Source of the DNA: a virus
Virus record (IMG/VR): IMGVR_UViG_3300009431_000520
Span: 1-48,293 of that record
Direction: 5' to 3' (one strand)
Length of the DNA stretch: 48,293 bases
Shown here piece after piece: positions 8,746 through 16,883 of this stretch. The notes under the pieces are model-generated. The model made no database searches and had not been told where the DNA came from. It was given only the letters and a program-made list of their open reading frames with translations. The stretch's first letter is position 1. Every line of letters begins with the position of its first letter. A program made the translations under genes and the position numbers.

Positions 8746-9021
8746 TTATGTTACATCATCTGCATTATAGGATGACTGATCATCTCTATATTTAGCGTTC
8801 TTACCCCTGACTATCTGAGCTTTCACACTCCTAAGTATATGTTCCCTAACCCACTGGGCATCAGTATATTTGGGTATCTGCGGAGCTTTACTCCCATCAT
8901 CAGGGTCTACCCATTCAGGGTCATCAATGGTTTCTGTATTCTTGTGAACATATACATAATCACTTATATACTCCACTGCCTTTGCCTGTGGTATTGTGTA
9001 ACTCAAAACTACGTTTGCCAC
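8746..9021 (-). CDS. Conserved-type phage protein (91 aa)
   Basis: Begins with beta strand (VVLSYTIPQAKAVEYISDYVY) and ends with a helix (WVREHILRSVKAQIVRGKN), the pattern of a small phage protein often found between fibre and lysis genes. An AAGGAGG site precedes the start at 9021. I cannot assign a function. Confidence 0.65.
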   Translation of the reverse strand: MANVVLSYTIPQAKAVEYISDYVYVHKNTETIDDPEWVDPDDGSKAPQIPKYTDAQWVREHILRSVKAQIVRGKNAKYRDDQSSYNADDVT

Positions 9022-9030
9022 AAATCCTCC

Positions 9031-10383
9031 TTATGGTTCTAATCTTGCCAAAAGTTTATAAGCTGTTCCGTTTATTGTCACATCTACATATCCTGTATCC
9101 ACAACTGTTCCTGCTGTATAGTCATTCAAATCCCAATCATCATCAGAGGCTGTTCTGATAGTGCTTGCTGTATCCAAATCATTGTCAAAAGTATACTTAT
9201 CAAAATTGGTAAAATGCACTTCGTCATTAGCTTGTACGTTTTCACTGTTGAATATCCAGTCTGCTCCATCAAAATAATCAGAAACATCGTCTCCACCACC
9301 TCTGTAATACTTAAAATTATCAAGATTGTTATATAAATCTGTTGTTTTTAATTCAAGATAAGAACCAAAAAATATAGAACCAACTGTTCCAGAAGTATCT
9401 CCTGAACCCCCATTACCTGCGTTAAATTGAACATCCCCACCATCTCCACCTGTTGTTGCTCCACTTCCTCCAGCTCTTATCGCAATACCCCCAGAACCTG
9501 CGTTAAACGTTAAATTTGTTCCTTTTCCTGCTACAGCGTCACCCACTCCGCCAGAGTATGCTGCACCCCCAGCCCCTCCTGTAAAAGAGTAAACTCCTGC
9601 ATCCCCGCCTGTTGCTAATCCTGTTCCTGTAGTAAGACCATATCCACCCTCTCCACCAGTAAACTTAAAATCTCCGCCATCCCCACCAGTGGCAGCATCA
9701 TCAGCTCCTATTTTAGCTCCACCAGCACCAGATTCCATATCTACACCTGCACCGATTAACCCAGCTCCTCCATCAATTCCCAGCATCTTTAACCTGTCAT
9801 CTCCTGTGGTTGTAAACTCTAAACTTATATCTTTACCAGTTCCAAAAGATAATTTGGTATCGTCAGCCAATCCCAATACACCAGAACCATCCTCTTTGGG
9901 ATTTACCCACATATCTGTCCCATCATAATAGATAGAAGCGTCTTGGTCTTCCCCGAACAGTAATTTCTGACTATCTGCATTTATCCTTACCTCGCCTGCA
10001 GCATACGCCTGAAAGGGTGCATTCGCTTGAGTAGAATTTCCTAACCACAAGTCGTCGCCTGCTCCTGTGGTGTAGATATCACCATCTGAATAAATAGATG
10101 TTCCAGCATATATTGTGCCAGAGGTTGTAATACTTCCACCAACTTCTAATGTATCGGAAAAAAGAAATTTATCTCCAGCATTATTCCATGATAGCGATTC
10201 ACCAGTAGGGCTTCCATCTTCAGCGAAATAAATGAAGGTATCTGTTCCGTCTGTCCCTAAATAGAGATTCTTACTTATAGCTAAGTCCTCTGTTATAGGG
10301 TCATTGGAGGCATCAAGTTTGAGATAACGAGCATCTCCTGCAGTTTCGCTTATACCACCGGGACTACTTAATCTAACACTCAT
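9031..10383 (-). CDS. Glycine-rich fibre-like virion protein (450 aa)
   Basis: The N-terminus (GGISETAGDARYLKLDASNDPI) is a fibre attachment motif seen in many tail or head fibres. Residues 1-200 contain beta repeats (IYYDGTDMWVN type). Residues 205-345 are extraordinarily glycine-rich, with GG at short regular spacing (GGDGGDFKFTGGEGG, GGAGGAAYSGG), the pattern expected for stacked polyglycine or beta-solenoid turns. The C-terminal 100 residues are a distinct beta domain that could be the tip. Probably an appendage used in adsorption. Confidence 0.7.
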   Translation of the reverse strand: MSVRLSSPGGISETAGDARYLKLDASNDPITEDLAISKNLYLGTDGTDTFIYFAEDGSPTGESLSWNNAGDKFLFSDTLEVGGSITTSGTIYAGTSIYSDGDIYTTGAGDDLWLGNSTQANAPFQAYAAGEVRINADSQKLLFGEDQDASIYYDGTDMWVNPKEDGSGVLGLADDTKLSFGTGKDISLEFTTTGDDRLKMLGIDGGAGLIGAGVDMESGAGGAKIGADDAATGGDGGDFKFTGGEGGYGLTTGTGLATGGDAGVYSFTGGAGGAAYSGGVGDAVAGKGTNLTFNAGSGGIAIRAGGSGATTGGDGGDVQFNAGNGGSGDTSGTVGSIFFGSYLELKTTDLYNNLDNFKYYRGGGDDVSDYFDGADWIFNSENVQANDEVHFTNFDKYTFDNDLDTASTIRTASDDDWDLNDYTAGTVVDTGYVDVTINGTAYKLLARLEP

Positions 10384-10664
10384 AAATTACCTGTTCTCTC
10401 CCAATAGGCAACATCTGCTGTCCCATTAGCTGAAGTTGTCATACCCCATATATCGCCCTTATACATTCTTCCACCGCTTGAATCTTCAGTTAAATTACCA
10501 TCTGCCTGTAAAACAATAGCAGTAGCAGAAGTAATAGTGCTATCAGGACCTAAATAAACAATCCCTGACGTTGATGCATTAGTCAATATCAGGGACTGCC
10601 TTCGAGTATTCTCGCCTAAAATCTTAGTTGCTGATGTTCCTACATTTACAGTTCCAAATCCCAC
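10380..10664 (-). CDS. Small virion protein, beta-rich (94 aa)
   Basis: A 94-residue beta-sandwich-like protein: TKILGENTRRQSLILTNAS, YLGPDS and GDIWGMTTSANGTADVAYWE. These blocks are typical of small fibre-base or decoration proteins just upstream of fibre genes in phages. The stop overlaps the fibre start by 4 nt. No enzymatic features. Confidence 0.65.
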   Translation of the reverse strand: MGFGTVNVGTSATKILGENTRRQSLILTNASTSGIVYLGPDSTITSATAIVLQADGNLTEDSSGGRMYKGDIWGMTTSANGTADVAYWERTGNL

Positions 10665-10667
10665 GTT

Positions 10668-11111
10668 TTAGTCCTTTGGTTGAGGACCAAAACCTCCGTA
10701 TCTATCCTGTCCGCCACCAGTGGTATCTTTTCCACCACCAAGAACTTTTATGGCTTCGACTCTTTTAGGTAGTTCATCCTTATGAACCTTGCTTGCTTTT
10801 GCAGCAAATTCTTCCTCTACCTTCTTCTCGTCATAGCCAAAGGCTTTAAGGTAATCATCTACGGTATTAAAACCTTGATTCCTCATAGCCTGTAAGAATT
10901 CTGGATTTCTACGGAAGTTCTCACCCAAATGGTCCACGTTAGCCTTGAAGAGCTCAAATAGGGCTGCACGATCTCCGCCCTCATATATATAGTCATCTCC
11001 CGGCTGTATCTCTTTTTCGTCTACTACTTTCACTTTACCAGACAAATTCTTTAATGCTATCCTCTCTTTAGCTGGATACCATGCACCTTCTTTTGATACA
11101 AATTTCGGCAT
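10668..11111 (-). CDS. Virion-region protein with MPxFxSKxGAWxP start (147 aa)
   Basis: The N-terminus MPKFVSKEGAWYPAKE recurs in the next gene upstream (MPEFISKGGAWLPKPK), so the two share a domain of about 15 residues. The rest has a beta part (LSGKVKVVDEKEIQPGDDY) and a helical part (RAALFELFKANVDHLGENFR), ending in a Gly/Gln tail. Proteins of this kind occur in head-gene clusters and may be head completion or decoration proteins; that is a positional inference. Confidence 0.65.
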   Translation of the reverse strand: MPKFVSKEGAWYPAKERIALKNLSGKVKVVDEKEIQPGDDYIYEGGDRAALFELFKANVDHLGENFRRNPEFLQAMRNQGFNTVDDYLKAFGYDEKKVEEEFAAKASKVHKDELPKRVEAIKVLGGGKDTTGGGQDRYGGFGPQPKD

Positions 11112-11125
11112 TTCTTTCTCCTTTA

Positions 11126-11290
11126 CTATCTGCCCTTTTTAGGTCTCCCCTTCTTAGGCTTGGATTTGGTAACAGGTTTATCTTTTACTTTCTCTGGTTC
11201 TTTCACTACCACAGGTTCTTTAGGCTCAGGTTTAACCTCAACCTTTGGCTTTGGAAGCCACGCACCACCCTTGCTTATGAATTCAGGCAT
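11126..11290 (-). CDS. Short basic paralog of the neighbouring gene (54 aa)
   Basis: ATG at 11290 behind an AGGAGG site, stop TAG at 11128-11126. The first 15 residues are a near copy of the start of the 147-residue gene downstream. The remainder is Pro, Lys, Glu and Val and ends KKGRPKKGR, which resembles an AT-hook. A partial gene duplication that kept only the N-terminal tag is the simplest explanation. Possibly DNA-binding in the capsid; untested. Confidence 0.65.
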   Translation of the reverse strand: MPEFISKGGAWLPKPKVEVKPEPKEPVVVKEPEKVKDKPVTKSKPKKGRPKKGR

Positions 11291-11304
11291 TCCTACCTCC
11301 TTTC

Positions 11305-11856
11305 CTACTTAAAGTCATATTTTTCTACAACTTCTTTTTCAACTTTTAATAGCTTTTCTGCAAGTTTAGGATCATATTCAACTTTTATCTGCGAACAATT
11401 TTCCATAGGAGTTTCTCTAATAAGCTTCTCATTAAACGTCTCTCCTGCCATAGAAAGTGCTTTAATCAAATCATCTACGAGTGTTTCTGTTCTACCCACA
11501 AAATCTAATCCTTCAGTATATACACGATATAAGTTTGACAAATAACCGGGCATTCTCTCTATTACATTACTTATAAACTCATTGAAGTCATATGTTTTAC
11601 ATACAAAATCTGATTCCATTGTGTTATTCCAACCATGCTCAACCTTCCAACACCAATTTGAACGCCACCACCATAAGGGGTGTCTTACAAAAGCAAAGCT
11701 AAACCTATCACCCATATAAGGTTTTAATTGAGCAGGTATGCAATGCATTTTACCTACTTCTTTGACAAAGAACCCTGTTCTTAACATTATCCTTACCGAA
11801 GTTCCACCAGTCTTAGGTATATGGATAAAAGCACTATTGGGAAGAAACAGTGCCAT
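11305..11856 (-). CDS. Sulfotransferase family protein (183 aa)
   Basis: Residues 10-22 (FIHIPKTGGTSVR) are the 5'-phosphosulfate binding loop of PAPS-dependent sulfotransferases, and residues 54-60 (FAFVRHP) with the following WWWRS segment are the 3'-phosphate motif. The length is short but complete for the minimal fold. It would move sulfate from PAPS to a hydroxyl of a glycan or other acceptor. It starts one base from the glycosyltransferase stop, so the two are one unit embedded among virion genes, suggesting that virion or host glycans are glycosylated then sulfated. The acceptor is unknown. Confidence 0.8.
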   Translation of the reverse strand: MALFLPNSAFIHIPKTGGTSVRIMLRTGFFVKEVGKMHCIPAQLKPYMGDRFSFAFVRHPLWWWRSNWCWKVEHGWNNTMESDFVCKTYDFNEFISNVIERMPGYLSNLYRVYTEGLDFVGRTETLVDDLIKALSMAGETFNEKLIRETPMENCSQIKVEYDPKLAEKLLKVEKEVVEKYDFK

Positions 11857-12738
11857 TTACAGCAAACCCCCCTTAGAATTCATATGAAAGGAGTGTATAT
11901 CCCAATCATACAAAATCACATGACCACGCTTATTTAACTCATATCCCAAACATACATCACTTCCTAATAAGTCAGGGACTTCATTGAGCCTATGAGTAAA
12001 ATCTATATCCTTCATCTTATCCATATCTATTATTGTAGAGCCCAAACCACCAGAACCGACTGGACTTATCCTGAATTTTCTATCAGCGAAAATACCTTTT
12101 ATCTGCCCATCGCCCTCTAAGTAAAAATCAAACGCTACAGGTAAGTTGGTATGGTGTCTATCAAAAGCAACTCCACAAGATGATGCCACATTTTTAAGTT
12201 TTATAGTTCTAAGGTGTCTTTTAATAATATGAGAAGGGTTCATTTGGTCATCTTCAAAGGTAAATAAGTATCTTGTCTTAGCGTGCCTAATTGCTCTATT
12301 GTAAATTTTTGGTATGTTATCCAAATGAAGCTCTACATCCTCATCTTTCTCACTAAATGCAAGCCTACTGGGGGGATTTGATGTATCCCACACAAGTTTA
12401 ACAGAAGCATACTCTGAAGCTATTTTCTTTATAGCTTTATTCAAGAGATTGTAAAATATCTTTATTGGCGTAGTGCAGTAAAACAATAGGTGTATTTTCT
12501 TCTTGTCATAATCTAAATTACCCAATGACCAAAAGTAAGGTATTAAACAATGAAATCTTCCGCAGAATAGAGTAAGGATAGTTATTTCCTGAGGCTTCTC
12601 GAACTCTATCTCTATAAGCTCTTTTTCAAAATTTCTATTTAATACTTTCTCATTAGGATACAACCTATAACCACATGAACTTCTACCGTAGTTATATATT
12701 CCATCCTTATGCCCCGGTCCTGGTCCTACTCCCGGCAT
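11857..12738 (-). CDS. Glycosyltransferase, GT-A fold (293 aa)
   Basis: Residues 51-60 (EITILTLFCG) begin the first Rossmann strand and residues 158-168 (LFTFEDDQMNP) hold an acidic EDD motif in the place of the DxD that binds the metal and nucleotide sugar. The layout recalls Anp1/Mnn9-like and GT2-like enzymes. The first 25 residues (MPGVGPGPGHKDGI, then YNYGRSSCGY) look like a separate short virion-protein-type tag fused in front. It is followed directly by the sulfotransferase. Product and acceptor cannot be told. Confidence 0.7.
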   Translation of the reverse strand: MPGVGPGPGHKDGIYNYGRSSCGYRLYPNEKVLNRNFEKELIEIEFEKPQEITILTLFCGRFHCLIPYFWSLGNLDYDKKKIHLLFYCTTPIKIFYNLLNKAIKKIASEYASVKLVWDTSNPPSRLAFSEKDEDVELHLDNIPKIYNRAIRHAKTRYLFTFEDDQMNPSHIIKRHLRTIKLKNVASSCGVAFDRHHTNLPVAFDFYLEGDGQIKGIFADRKFRISPVGSGGLGSTIIDMDKMKDIDFTHRLNEVPDLLGSDVCLGYELNKRGHVILYDWDIHSFHMNSKGGLL

Positions 12739-12747
12739 AATAACCTC

Positions 12748-13044
12748 CTATAATTCTACTTCATATTCGAAAGTGGTGTATGTAGCAAGGGTAGAATGTT
12801 CGTAGTAGCATCCATTAGGAAAACGTAATCCATTTCCAAAGCTAACGGTAAATGTATCGCTTGCTGTCCCACTCTTATCATACAAAAGCAAATCAGTAGC
12901 AGCAGTGCCACTATGCAGATAAAGCGTAGGCACAGGTGCTCCAGCAGCTCTCATATGGGCATTCCATATTCTTATTGGTTTGCCAGAAGCCCCTACAGCC
13001 CCATCTGCTTCCATTCTTACTGTTCCACTCATTTGGTAAGCCAT
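12748..13044 (-). CDS. Small virion protein (98 aa)
   Basis: A beta-rich 98-residue protein (SGTVRMEADG, VPTLYLHSG, FEYEVEL) between head proteins and the glycosyltransferase. It has the feel of a decoration protein but no recognised family. A GGAGG ribosome site precedes the start. Confidence 0.65.
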   Translation of the reverse strand: MAYQMSGTVRMEADGAVGASGKPIRIWNAHMRAAGAPVPTLYLHSGTAATDLLLYDKSGTASDTFTVSFGNGLRFPNGCYYEHSTLATYTTFEYEVEL

Positions 13045-13103
13045 ATTATCCTCCTTATGGAAACTTTAGGGGGAACAGTTAAGCTCCCCCCAAAGTTTTT
13101 CAC

Positions 13104-13928
13104 TTACTGTAGCCTCAGATCTACCGCAGCTATTGTGTGTGCTACTGCTGTAGCACTTGCCACACAAACACCTACTGGTATAGCCTGAACTCGCATTTGC
13201 GATGATACGCCAACGCAGCCCGGCTCTTCCTCAGACAGGTAAGCAACACTGGCAACCGCTAATCCAGACGCTTCTGTTCTGCAACCAGCAATTCCACTTG
13301 TCTGAATCCATCCCCAAGTAGCTGCTGCATGAGAACAAGTTGTTACACCTGCAACCCCATTATCAGTAGCCATAGTCGCACTTTCAACATTGGCGTATTT
13401 TGAACCGACAATCCTGTAAAGTGAACTTGGAGAAAGTGCTTGCTGAATAGTATCATATAATTCGATATAATACGTCAAACTTGCACCAGTTGTTTTGGCA
13501 CTTGAAGCTGTATTACCTTTTATACGATAGTTGTAACCGAAACCATCATTCTCTCTTATTTGCAGATAACCACCTGCAAATCTATCAGCAACCACACCAC
13601 CGCCATTTACTTGAACGTAATGAGAACCTACCGCACCCGGATTTATCGTCTCTCCAGATATTGCTGTAACACTTGCCGAAGCTACAATATGCCCCGAAGC
13701 ACCAAGCGTTCCAGACTCACTTAAATCCGTTGCGACCAGCAACCCACCACTTGATAGACCAGCTTGACCGAAATGTGAATAAACATACTCCGAACCATCG
13801 GAACGAGTATATCGCTGACCTATCGGGAACTTCGGAGTAGTATCAGCAGCGTATATATCAACATCTGCTCCTATCCCCGGTATCCCCTGTATACTATTAC
13901 CAAATACAGTACTTGAACTTACAGCCAT
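13104..13928 (-). CDS. Head decoration-type protein (274 aa)
   Basis: The protein is rich in Ala, Ser, Gly, Val and Thr, with an N-terminal FPIGQRYTRSDGSEYVY block that is common in phage head proteins lying just downstream of the capsid gene. Most of it is predicted beta. Six or so Cys residues in the C-terminal half are unusual for its neighbours. It follows the three small paralogs and capsid gene, so a capsid surface or cementing role is likely but not shown. Confidence 0.65.
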   Translation of the reverse strand: MAVSSSTVFGNSIQGIPGIGADVDIYAADTTPKFPIGQRYTRSDGSEYVYSHFGQAGLSSGGLLVATDLSESGTLGASGHIVASASVTAISGETINPGAVGSHYVQVNGGGVVADRFAGGYLQIRENDGFGYNYRIKGNTASSAKTTGASLTYYIELYDTIQQALSPSSLYRIVGSKYANVESATMATDNGVAGVTTCSHAAATWGWIQTSGIAGCRTEASGLAVASVAYLSEEEPGCVGVSSQMRVQAIPVGVCVASATAVAHTIAAVDLRLQ

Positions 13929-13943
13929 TTTAAACCTCCATTA

Positions 13944-14237
13944 TCAGCTCAGAGAAAGCACACAAAGCCTTCCCGGCACATCATTTTCCGCTGATACAAA
14001 CCTGAACTGCCCTGTAGCAGTAGAAATCAGACTTACATCAACACCAATTTGAGATGCAGTAGTAGGAACACCAGTTCGGTTAAACCAATATCCAACGATA
14101 GCGTTGAGACTACTGCTATAGAAGTCTCTCTGCCCTGTAGAATTAATAGTATTGGTTTCGAAGATACATGTATGTAATGTAACACCACCAAGATTATCAA
14201 TTACTACAGAATCAGGAGTTACAGATACGTTAGCCAT
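13944..14237 (-). CDS. Small head protein, tandem paralog 3 (97 aa)
   Basis: Shares with the two genes upstream a central VGYWFNRT block, a following Val-rich stretch and a C-terminal F-x-SAEN...VLSL block. Of the three it is the most divergent at the N-terminus. It is 14 nt from the next copy. Together they look like a tandem triplication of a small capsid-associated protein, perhaps a decoration protein. Function is inferred from position next to the capsid gene. Confidence 0.7.
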   Translation of the reverse strand: MANVSVTPDSVVIDNLGGVTLHTCIFETNTINSTGQRDFYSSSLNAIVGYWFNRTGVPTTASQIGVDVSLISTATGQFRFVSAENDVPGRLCVLSLS

Positions 14238-14251
14238 GATTTAACACCCCC

Positions 14252-14527
14252 TTATTCCAACTCTGCCGAAAGAATATAAAGGTCTACGCTTTTCCCATTC
14301 TCGGCATCTGGCATACGAAATGTAAAAGTCCCTGAGGACTCTGACACATCGCAACCAGCTTTAACCTGATCAACAGGTTCGCTGGTAGCATTTGCCCAGT
14401 AACCAATAACATTGTTAAGAGCACTTGCATGAGTTGAAGCATCTTGCACCAATGTCAATGGTTGAACATAAAGCGTTTGTGGACCAAGGGCGTATGACCT
14501 TCTCGTTCCTTTTACAGCTTCAGCCAT
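14252..14527 (-). CDS. Small head protein, tandem paralog 2 (91 aa)
   Basis: The middle copy of three: GYWANATSEP in the centre and FTFRMPDAENGKSVDLYILS at the end, the latter matching FTFYAAEDNRAVELYVLS in paralog 1. N-terminus also follows the same order (RRSYALGPQTL against NRYSMGTLTL). Length and spacing fit gene duplication followed by divergence. Confidence 0.75.
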   Translation of the reverse strand: MAEAVKGTRRSYALGPQTLYVQPLTLVQDASTHASALNNVIGYWANATSEPVDQVKAGCDVSESSGTFTFRMPDAENGKSVDLYILSAELE

Positions 14528-14538
14528 AATATCCCCCT

Positions 14539-14820
14539 TTATGTTCGGGAAAGAACGTAAAGCTCAACAGCTCTGTTATCTTCGGCAGCATAGAAAGTAA
14601 ATGTTCCTATGTCAGCTCCAGTTGCAGATTGTTGATATCTTGCCTTTACGCCTTCCAGATTAATTGTTGGGTCATCCGTTGCATTAGCCCACCATGCCAC
14701 TGGTTCAATGATACCGCTTTCGTAAGTATCGCCATTATCAATGTCAGTGAACACGATTTTGTTTAATGTCAGAGTTCCCATACTATATCTATTTGCAGTT
14801 GAGTGGTCACGTGCAGCCAT
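14539..14820 (-). CDS. Small head protein, tandem paralog 1 (93 aa)
   Basis: The copy nearest the capsid gene, 13 nt downstream of it. It holds VAWWANATDDP and a C-terminal FTFYAAEDNRAVELYVLS. All three paralogs have their own ribosome sites, so each could be made in large amounts with the capsid protein. No external family recognised. Confidence 0.75.
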   Translation of the reverse strand: MAARDHSTANRYSMGTLTLNKIVFTDIDNGDTYESGIIEPVAWWANATDDPTINLEGVKARYQQSATGADIGTFTFYAAEDNRAVELYVLSRT

Positions 14821-14833
14821 AACACACCCCCTT

Positions 14834-15796
14834 TTAGGTAATGCCTGTTAGCTTGAAGTTTCTTCGCCTGTTGTTTGTTACTAAATTACCCCTCCAAAGT
14901 ATATACGCTACTTTCACAGTCTGATTGGTAGGCGTAATAAATGGAGTTGTTACAAGATCCGTCGCACTATCTACTGCAAGATAGTCATACGCTGTGTTCA
15001 GCCCAAACAGAAGCCCAGTCTGAATATAGTTTCCATAAGTTACTGGTTTACCCTTGAAAGTAAGGTTTGTGAACCCAGCATTGGCACTCATAGAATTGCT
15101 AATTCTTTCCAGCGGAAGCCTTGTTTGTTCAAACTTCTGATAAATGGTCTTGGTTGTTAAGAAATAATTCGGATTATCCACCATCTCTTCAGAAGATACA
15201 GCATAGTATCCTGTAGTCATATCCGTCAGCCCCTGCGTTGCAAATGCACCAGAAGCTGTTACAGTTGCCTGCCAGAAGGTATATGTCCCACCAGCAAGTG
15301 AACCCAGTGTTCCTGTGTTGATAAGGGTTTCAAGGTCATAAAGACGATTAGCTGCACCCACAGGTTTCGACAAAGCTTGGCTTAGTCGGTCTCTGATAGC
15401 TCTTTCCGAAAGAGAAATCTTAGTTCCTGTAAGATCTAAGATTTTGTGCATATCGCCAGAATTCGCCCTTTCCTCATCACGTGTGATTACGATAGGTTCA
15501 TAGGCATTCTGCCATCTGTATTCGACGATAGTTGTATCATGCCCCTGAGTGTTGTTTAGCACATCAGCTCCGAGGTAAAAACCACCATCATCCTGCTTTT
15601 CTCTGATTAAAGTCTCTACAATACTTGTGCCACCATTTATCGTTCTCTTATTTTCCGAGAGAATTCTCAGCACTGCAGCCCCATTGTAGACGTTATCTAC
15701 GAGTCTTTTCTGATAGTCTGCCAATGAGGTTGTCAATACTGTGTCATCTATCGTAGTCGGCACAGCATATGGAGATGTCATTGTTACTGAAGCCAT
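14834..15796 (-). CDS. Major capsid protein (320 aa)
   Basis: Features of an HK97-fold capsid protein: a long N-terminal helix region, LSERAIRDRLSQALSKP as the likely spine helix, then a C-terminal beta domain (FTNLTFKGKPVTYGNYIQTG, FKLTGI). It directly follows the scaffold-like gene and precedes a run of small head proteins. At 320 residues it is typical for podoviruses. No protease gene is seen nearby. Confidence 0.8.
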   Translation of the reverse strand: MASVTMTSPYAVPTTIDDTVLTTSLADYQKRLVDNVYNGAAVLRILSENKRTINGGTSIVETLIREKQDDGGFYLGADVLNNTQGHDTTIVEYRWQNAYEPIVITRDEERANSGDMHKILDLTGTKISLSERAIRDRLSQALSKPVGAANRLYDLETLINTGTLGSLAGGTYTFWQATVTASGAFATQGLTDMTTGYYAVSSEEMVDNPNYFLTTKTIYQKFEQTRLPLERISNSMSANAGFTNLTFKGKPVTYGNYIQTGLLFGLNTAYDYLAVDSATDLVTTPFITPTNQTVKVAYILWRGNLVTNNRRRNFKLTGIT

Positions 15797-15816
15797 TATT
15801 ACTCCTTCTCAACCTC

Positions 15817-16620
15817 CTATTTTCTTATTTGTCCTTCTTTGCTCTTTACCAAACGATTAAGAGCATTACGCACAAACCACTGTTTGTCTGTTTCAGTTTT
15901 CTCTTTTTCCACAGCACCTTCAGTAGCCTGTTGCGTAGTTCCTTCAATGGACATAGAGGTTGCTTTTTCCTGATTTACTAACTTCTTGTCATCTAAACCC
16001 AGCTTATATGCTCTACGGACAGCAGCATCATAATCCTGCACCTTCCAAAGATGTTCACGAGTTGCCTGAACTTTCCCTGCAAGAAGGTCAGCAGTTAAGA
16101 TATCCACTGCTTCTGGTTTGTAGTTAGCATATTTACCTTGTAACCGTTCATCTTGCTGTGCCTTCAAAAGTTGAGCATTCTGTTCAAGAGCTTGCTTTGC
16201 CAGCAATTTTGCCTCTTGAACCTGCTTCTTATCAGCATCAGACAGTGCAGAATAGTCATCGTTTCCTTGACCTAATACACTCTGTGCAGCATCAACGAAC
16301 TTTGGGTCTTTTAAAAGTGATTGAACTTTATCTGAAGTCCAATTATCACCTTCGGCTCTTTTAGCCTCCCAAGATTTACGTTCTTCGGCAAGGGTTCTAA
16401 ACTTCTCTTGGTAACCCTTCTCAAAGGACTTATATGCTTTTTGGGCATACTCCTTTGCCTGAGGATCTTCTATCTTCTCAATATCGTTGATATTGAAAGA
16501 TTCTTCCTTTTTCTCCTCAGGTTTTACTTGAGATACTCTTGTTACTAAATCAACTTCCTTTTCTTCAGGTTTAGTCTCCTTAGTTTCTTGAGCCTCTTTA
16601 ACAACTGTTTCCTTCGGCAT
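15817..16620 (-). CDS. Capsid scaffold protein (267 aa)
   Basis: A highly charged, helical protein: an N-terminal Glu/Lys tract (KEAQETKETKPEEKEVD), central coiled coil (YQEKFRTLAEERKSWEAKRA) and a short basic C-terminal helix (LNRLVKSKEGQIRK) that would dock on the capsid protein. Gene order portal, scaffold, capsid is classic. It would be lost or digested during head maturation. Assignment based on composition and position. Confidence 0.8.
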   Translation of the reverse strand: MPKETVVKEAQETKETKPEEKEVDLVTRVSQVKPEEKKEESFNINDIEKIEDPQAKEYAQKAYKSFEKGYQEKFRTLAEERKSWEAKRAEGDNWTSDKVQSLLKDPKFVDAAQSVLGQGNDDYSALSDADKKQVQEAKLLAKQALEQNAQLLKAQQDERLQGKYANYKPEAVDILTADLLAGKVQATREHLWKVQDYDAAVRRAYKLGLDDKKLVNQEKATSMSIEGTTQQATEGAVEKEKTETDKQWFVRNALNRLVKSKEGQIRK

Positions 16621-16646
16621 AATTATCTCCTTTCGGTTAGATTTGA

Positions 16647-16883
16647 TTAGCCTGCAAAATGTTGAGAGTAATCTAAAATACCACTCAACTTCTGCATTAC
16701 GTCAGATTTAGGACTTTCTCCTATTTCTTCTTCTAAGATACTTAATAATGTCATATATGGAAAATTAGCTTCGTAATTATTGAACTTAGTATGTATTCTT
16801 GATGTAAAGTCATCTATTCTTTCAATGGCTTCTATATTGTCTATAGATATACTAAATCCTTGTTTAATTTCAAGAAATCTAAT
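16647..16883 (-). CDS. Hidden gene with apparent AUU start (78 aa)
   Basis: The minus strand from 16883 to 16647 is an uninterrupted 78-codon frame reading (M)RFLEIKQGFSISIDNIEAI and on to LSGILDYSQHFAG, then TAA. No ATG, GTG or TTG occurs at its front; the codon a suitable distance behind a GAGAGGTG ribosome site is ATT, and it overlaps the TAG of the split HNH gene as ATTAG. The composition looks like a real phage protein. AUU is a rare but known start. Alternatively the HNH gene's arrival destroyed the original start. Confidence 0.55.
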   Translation of the reverse strand: MRFLEIKQGFSISIDNIEAIERIDDFTSRIHTKFNNYEANFPYMTLLSILEEEIGESPKSDVMQKLSGILDYSQHFAG

